Part shown: positions 62,291 through 64,000 of the stretch, one piece after another
Layout of the letters: every line of letters begins with the position of its first letter
Position numbering within the stretch: position 1 is the first letter of the stretch
DNA from: Lacrimispora amygdalina
Lineage (GTDB): Bacteria; Bacillota; Clostridia; Lachnospirales; Lachnospiraceae
Direction: 5' to 3'
Assembly: GCF_900205965.1 (NCBI RefSeq)
Contig: NZ_OAOF01000011.1
Coordinates: 1-64,000 of the forward strand
Length of the DNA: 64,000 bases
The notes under the pieces: generated by a model
What the model saw: only the letters and a program-made list of their open reading frames with translations
What the model was told of the DNA's origin: nothing
Databases searched by the model: none
Program-made: the position numbers and the translations under genes

Positions 62291-62884
62291 ATGAAAACAG
62301 AGATAACGAGACAACAGGCATTGCAATTACTCATAAAATATAATCAGGAGCCATTTCATCTTCTTCATGCGCTGACGGTGGAAGGTGCCATGCGTTGGTA
62401 TGCGAAGGAGCTGGGCTATGAGGAGGAACAAGATTTCTGGGGGCTGGCAGGACTTCTCCACGATGTGGATTTTGAGCAGTATCCTGAGGAACACTGTACA
62501 AAAGCGCCGGAACTTTTAAAAGAAATCGGAGCTGAACCGGAGCTGATTCATGCTGTCTGCAGCCATGGGTATGGAATCTGTTCTGAGGTAAAGCCGGAGC
62601 ATGAGATGGAGAAGGTCCTTTTTGCAGCAGATGAACTGACAGGTTTAATCGGTGCAGCTGCCAGAATGCGTCCTTCCAAAAGCGTGATGGATATGGAAGT
62701 GTCCAGCTTAAAGAAGAAATATAAGGACAAAAGGTTTGCGGCAGGCTGTTCCAGAGATATTATAGAGACCGGTGCAAAGGATCTGGGCTGGCCTCTGGAG
62801 GAGCTTTTTGAAAAAACCATACTTGCCATGCGCTCCTGCGAGGAAGACGTAAACCAGGAGGTGGAAGCTTTGAAGGGAAAATAA
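62291..62884 (+). CDS. HD-domain phosphohydrolase-like protein
   Basis: A 197-residue HD-domain protein. Metal ligands are His26 (FHLLHALTVE), His57 and Asp58 (AGLLHDVDFEQ) and later His and Asp in AVCSHGYGI and FAADELTGLIG. These are typical of nucleotide or (p)ppGpp hydrolases; the substrate is unknown. GGAG precedes ATG 62291. Its end overlaps or abuts the arginase-family frame. Confidence 0.85.
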   Translation: MKTEITRQQALQLLIKYNQEPFHLLHALTVEGAMRWYAKELGYEEEQDFWGLAGLLHDVDFEQYPEEHCTKAPELLKEIGAEPELIHAVCSHGYGICSEVKPEHEMEKVLFAADELTGLIGAAARMRPSKSVMDMEVSSLKKKYKDKRFAAGCSRDIIETGAKDLGWPLEELFEKTILAMRSCEEDVNQEVEALKGK

Positions 62885-63636
62885 AACCGGTAACAATCTT
62901 TAATTTCACAGATGTCTACAAACGGCAGGATTTCTACAGAAAGATTCCTTATGACTGGGTTGACTGTACGGATTTAACGGGTGTCCATGGGTTTTGTGAC
63001 GGAGCATCCTTAACGGAGATTGAACGCAGGGCCAAAAAAACGGGAGGCAGTTTCCGTTTTCTGGACTGCGGAAATTTCCATTATGTCAGCTATGTGCTGC
63101 AAAAGAGCTGCAAAGAGCCGTATGACCTGGTTGTATTTGATCATCATGCAGATCTGCTGACCTCCAGCTTTGGAAGTCTGCTTTCCTGCGGAAACTGGAT
63201 CCGGCAGTTATTGGAGGAAAATAATTGTTTAAAGCAGGTTATTTTAATTGGTGTGTGTGACGAGCTGGCTTATGCAGTGAAAGAGGAGTTTAAAGACAGG
63301 GTGAAGATCTATCCGGAATCCCGAATGTCACAAATGGAATGGGTTTCTGATTTTGCTGGTCAATTGAAGGAACCGGTGTATCTTTCCATTGATAAAGATG
63401 TATTTTCTTCCAGTGAACTGACGACTGACTGGGATCAGGGAAGTATGACACTGGCACAGCTTAAGCAGGCGCTGCAAATAATCTGCAGGAAAGAACCATT
63501 ACTGGCAGTGGATATCTGCGGGGAATATAACAGCATCAGCGGAGGAAACAGACGGATTGAGGAGTTGGATAAACGAAACAGTGCTGCCAATGGAACAATT
63601 TTGGAGATGTTTCTGGAAAAGAGAATTTATGCATAA
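62881..63636 (+). CDS. Arginase-family protein without a normal start codon
   Basis: The frame reads IKPVTIFNFTDVYKRQDFYR and continues as an arginase/ureohydrolase-like protein of about 250 residues with metal motifs DHHAD (codons 63139-63153) and SIDKDV (around 63388-63402). The frame is open from 62812, but no ATG, GTG or TTG occurs in it before GTG 63094, which would cut off the first third. A strong ribosome site (GGAGGTGG, 62857-62864) stands close to a TTG in the HD gene's frame. A single-base frameshift, real or a sequencing error, is the likely cause; ATA 62881 as start is the alternative. Confidence 0.7.
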   Translation: MKPVTIFNFTDVYKRQDFYRKIPYDWVDCTDLTGVHGFCDGASLTEIERRAKKTGGSFRFLDCGNFHYVSYVLQKSCKEPYDLVVFDHHADLLTSSFGSLLSCGNWIRQLLEENNCLKQVILIGVCDELAYAVKEEFKDRVKIYPESRMSQMEWVSDFAGQLKEPVYLSIDKDVFSSSELTTDWDQGSMTLAQLKQALQIICRKEPLLAVDICGEYNSISGGNRRIEELDKRNSAANGTILEMFLEKRIYA

Positions 63637-63670
63637 TGATGGAAAATTATACATAATAAGCGAAAACCAC

Positions 63671-63699
63671 TTGACAGCTGGTGACAATTAAGATATTAT
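63671..63699 (+). promoter_or_regulatory. Sigma-A promoter of the aspartokinase gene
   Basis: TTGACA and TATTAT are exactly 17 bases apart, 48 bases before the aspartokinase start. Confidence 0.7.
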
Positions 63700-63747
63700 T
63701 TCCGTTAAATATGTAGATATTAACCTGTATCAGAGGAGAAAGACGCC

Positions 63748-64000
63748 ATGAAAAAAGTTGTGAAATTCGGAGGAAGCTCTTTAGCCAGCGCCATGCAGTT
63801 TGAGAAAGTGGGAAGTATCATACGTGCTGACAAGAGCAGAAAATATGTAGTTCCATCTGCACCAGGAAAGAGAAACGACAAGGATGAAAAGGTAACAGAT
63901 CTGCTGTATCAGTGCTATGATGCGGCAGCAGCAGGTAAAAGTTATAAAAGCATTCTGGAAAAAATCAAAGAGCGTTATATGGAAATTATCAGCGGACTTT
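63748..64000 (+). CDS. Aspartate kinase, partial (runs past the window)
   Basis: The gene begins at ATG 63748 with MKKVVKFGGSSLASAMQFEK, the KFGGSS nucleotide-binding motif of aspartokinases, and goes on with YVVPSAPGKRNDKDEKVTDLL. It phosphorylates aspartate at the entry of lysine, threonine and methionine synthesis. GAGGAG precedes the start. Only the first 84 codons are in the window, so the isoform cannot be told. Confidence 0.9.
   Translation, partial: MKKVVKFGGSSLASAMQFEKVGSIIRADKSRKYVVPSAPGKRNDKDEKVTDLLYQCYDAAAAGKSYKSILEKIKERYMEIISGL

Noticed and set aside
1..64000. CRISPR arrays, rRNA and tRNA genes
   Set aside because: No regularly spaced repeats and no cloverleaf or rRNA-like sequences were recognised.

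Overview
The window looks like a chromosome segment of a Lachnospiraceae-type Firmicute (Lacrimispora / Clostridium cluster XIVa-like; genus not certain). The basis is AT-rich DNA, strong AGGAGG ribosome sites, sigma-A promoters, a fused SecDF, a pentapeptide-type AgrD, tripartite tricarboxylate transport proteins with Gram-positive lipoprotein signals, and many carbohydrate operons with LacI regulators. I saw no rRNA, tRNA or CRISPR array.

Layout. 1-134: right end of an IS200/IS605-type element with stacked hairpins like an omega-RNA 3' end. 197-4704: accessory module with a LexA-like repressor and LexA-like box, a zinc-ribbon protein, a stem-loop-rich stretch that may be a structured RNA, an XRE regulator, a sigma-like protein, a 52-residue protein and a large serine recombinase. 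4786-7859: small FMN-barrel proteins, DUF2200, a membrane protein and a lipoprotein. 7984-13271: a TcdR/UviA-like sigma factor and TcdE-like holin next to an agr system split over both strands (agrA-agrC-agrB on minus, a small membrane protein and agrD on plus), then a divergent cis-prenyltransferase. 13423-24645: sugar locus with a GH38 alpha-mannosidase, LacI regulator, ABC importer and two GH13 alpha-glucosidases. 24673-28658: Cys-rich winged-helix protein, small membrane protein, SecDF and ferritin.

29188-45225 is an aldarate (glucarate/galactarate) cluster: two PrpR-type regulators with degenerate AAA+ domains bracket tartronate semialdehyde reductase, a DHDPS-family aldolase, glycerate kinase, an AEC carrier and an aldo/keto reductase. 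Two glucarate dehydratases and a TctBAC importer follow. The inferred route is uptake, dehydration, aldol cleavage to pyruvate plus tartronate semialdehyde, then glycerate and 2-phosphoglycerate. 45425-51998: an AlbA/Schlafen-type protein, then a sucrose operon (LacI, GH32, PTS EIIBCA, NIF3-like) with two palindromic operators.

52092-64000: an orphan response regulator; an MFS pump between a TetR gene lacking its DNA-binding domain and a ferredoxin gene lacking its front half; a divergent LysR/APC pair; a cytidylate-kinase-like protein with a D-amino-acid aminotransferase behind a structured leader; a flavodiiron protein; an AraC-ClpP pair; DUF523; an HD protein; an arginase-family gene without a normal start codon; and the beginning of an aspartokinase gene.

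The parts most worth a second look are the sigma/holin/agr neighbourhood (7984-12482), the stem-loop region in the recombinase module (1329-1563), the paired degenerate PrpR regulators, and the rearranged TetR-MFS-ferredoxin locus. All functions are read from sequence motifs and context; no database search was run.
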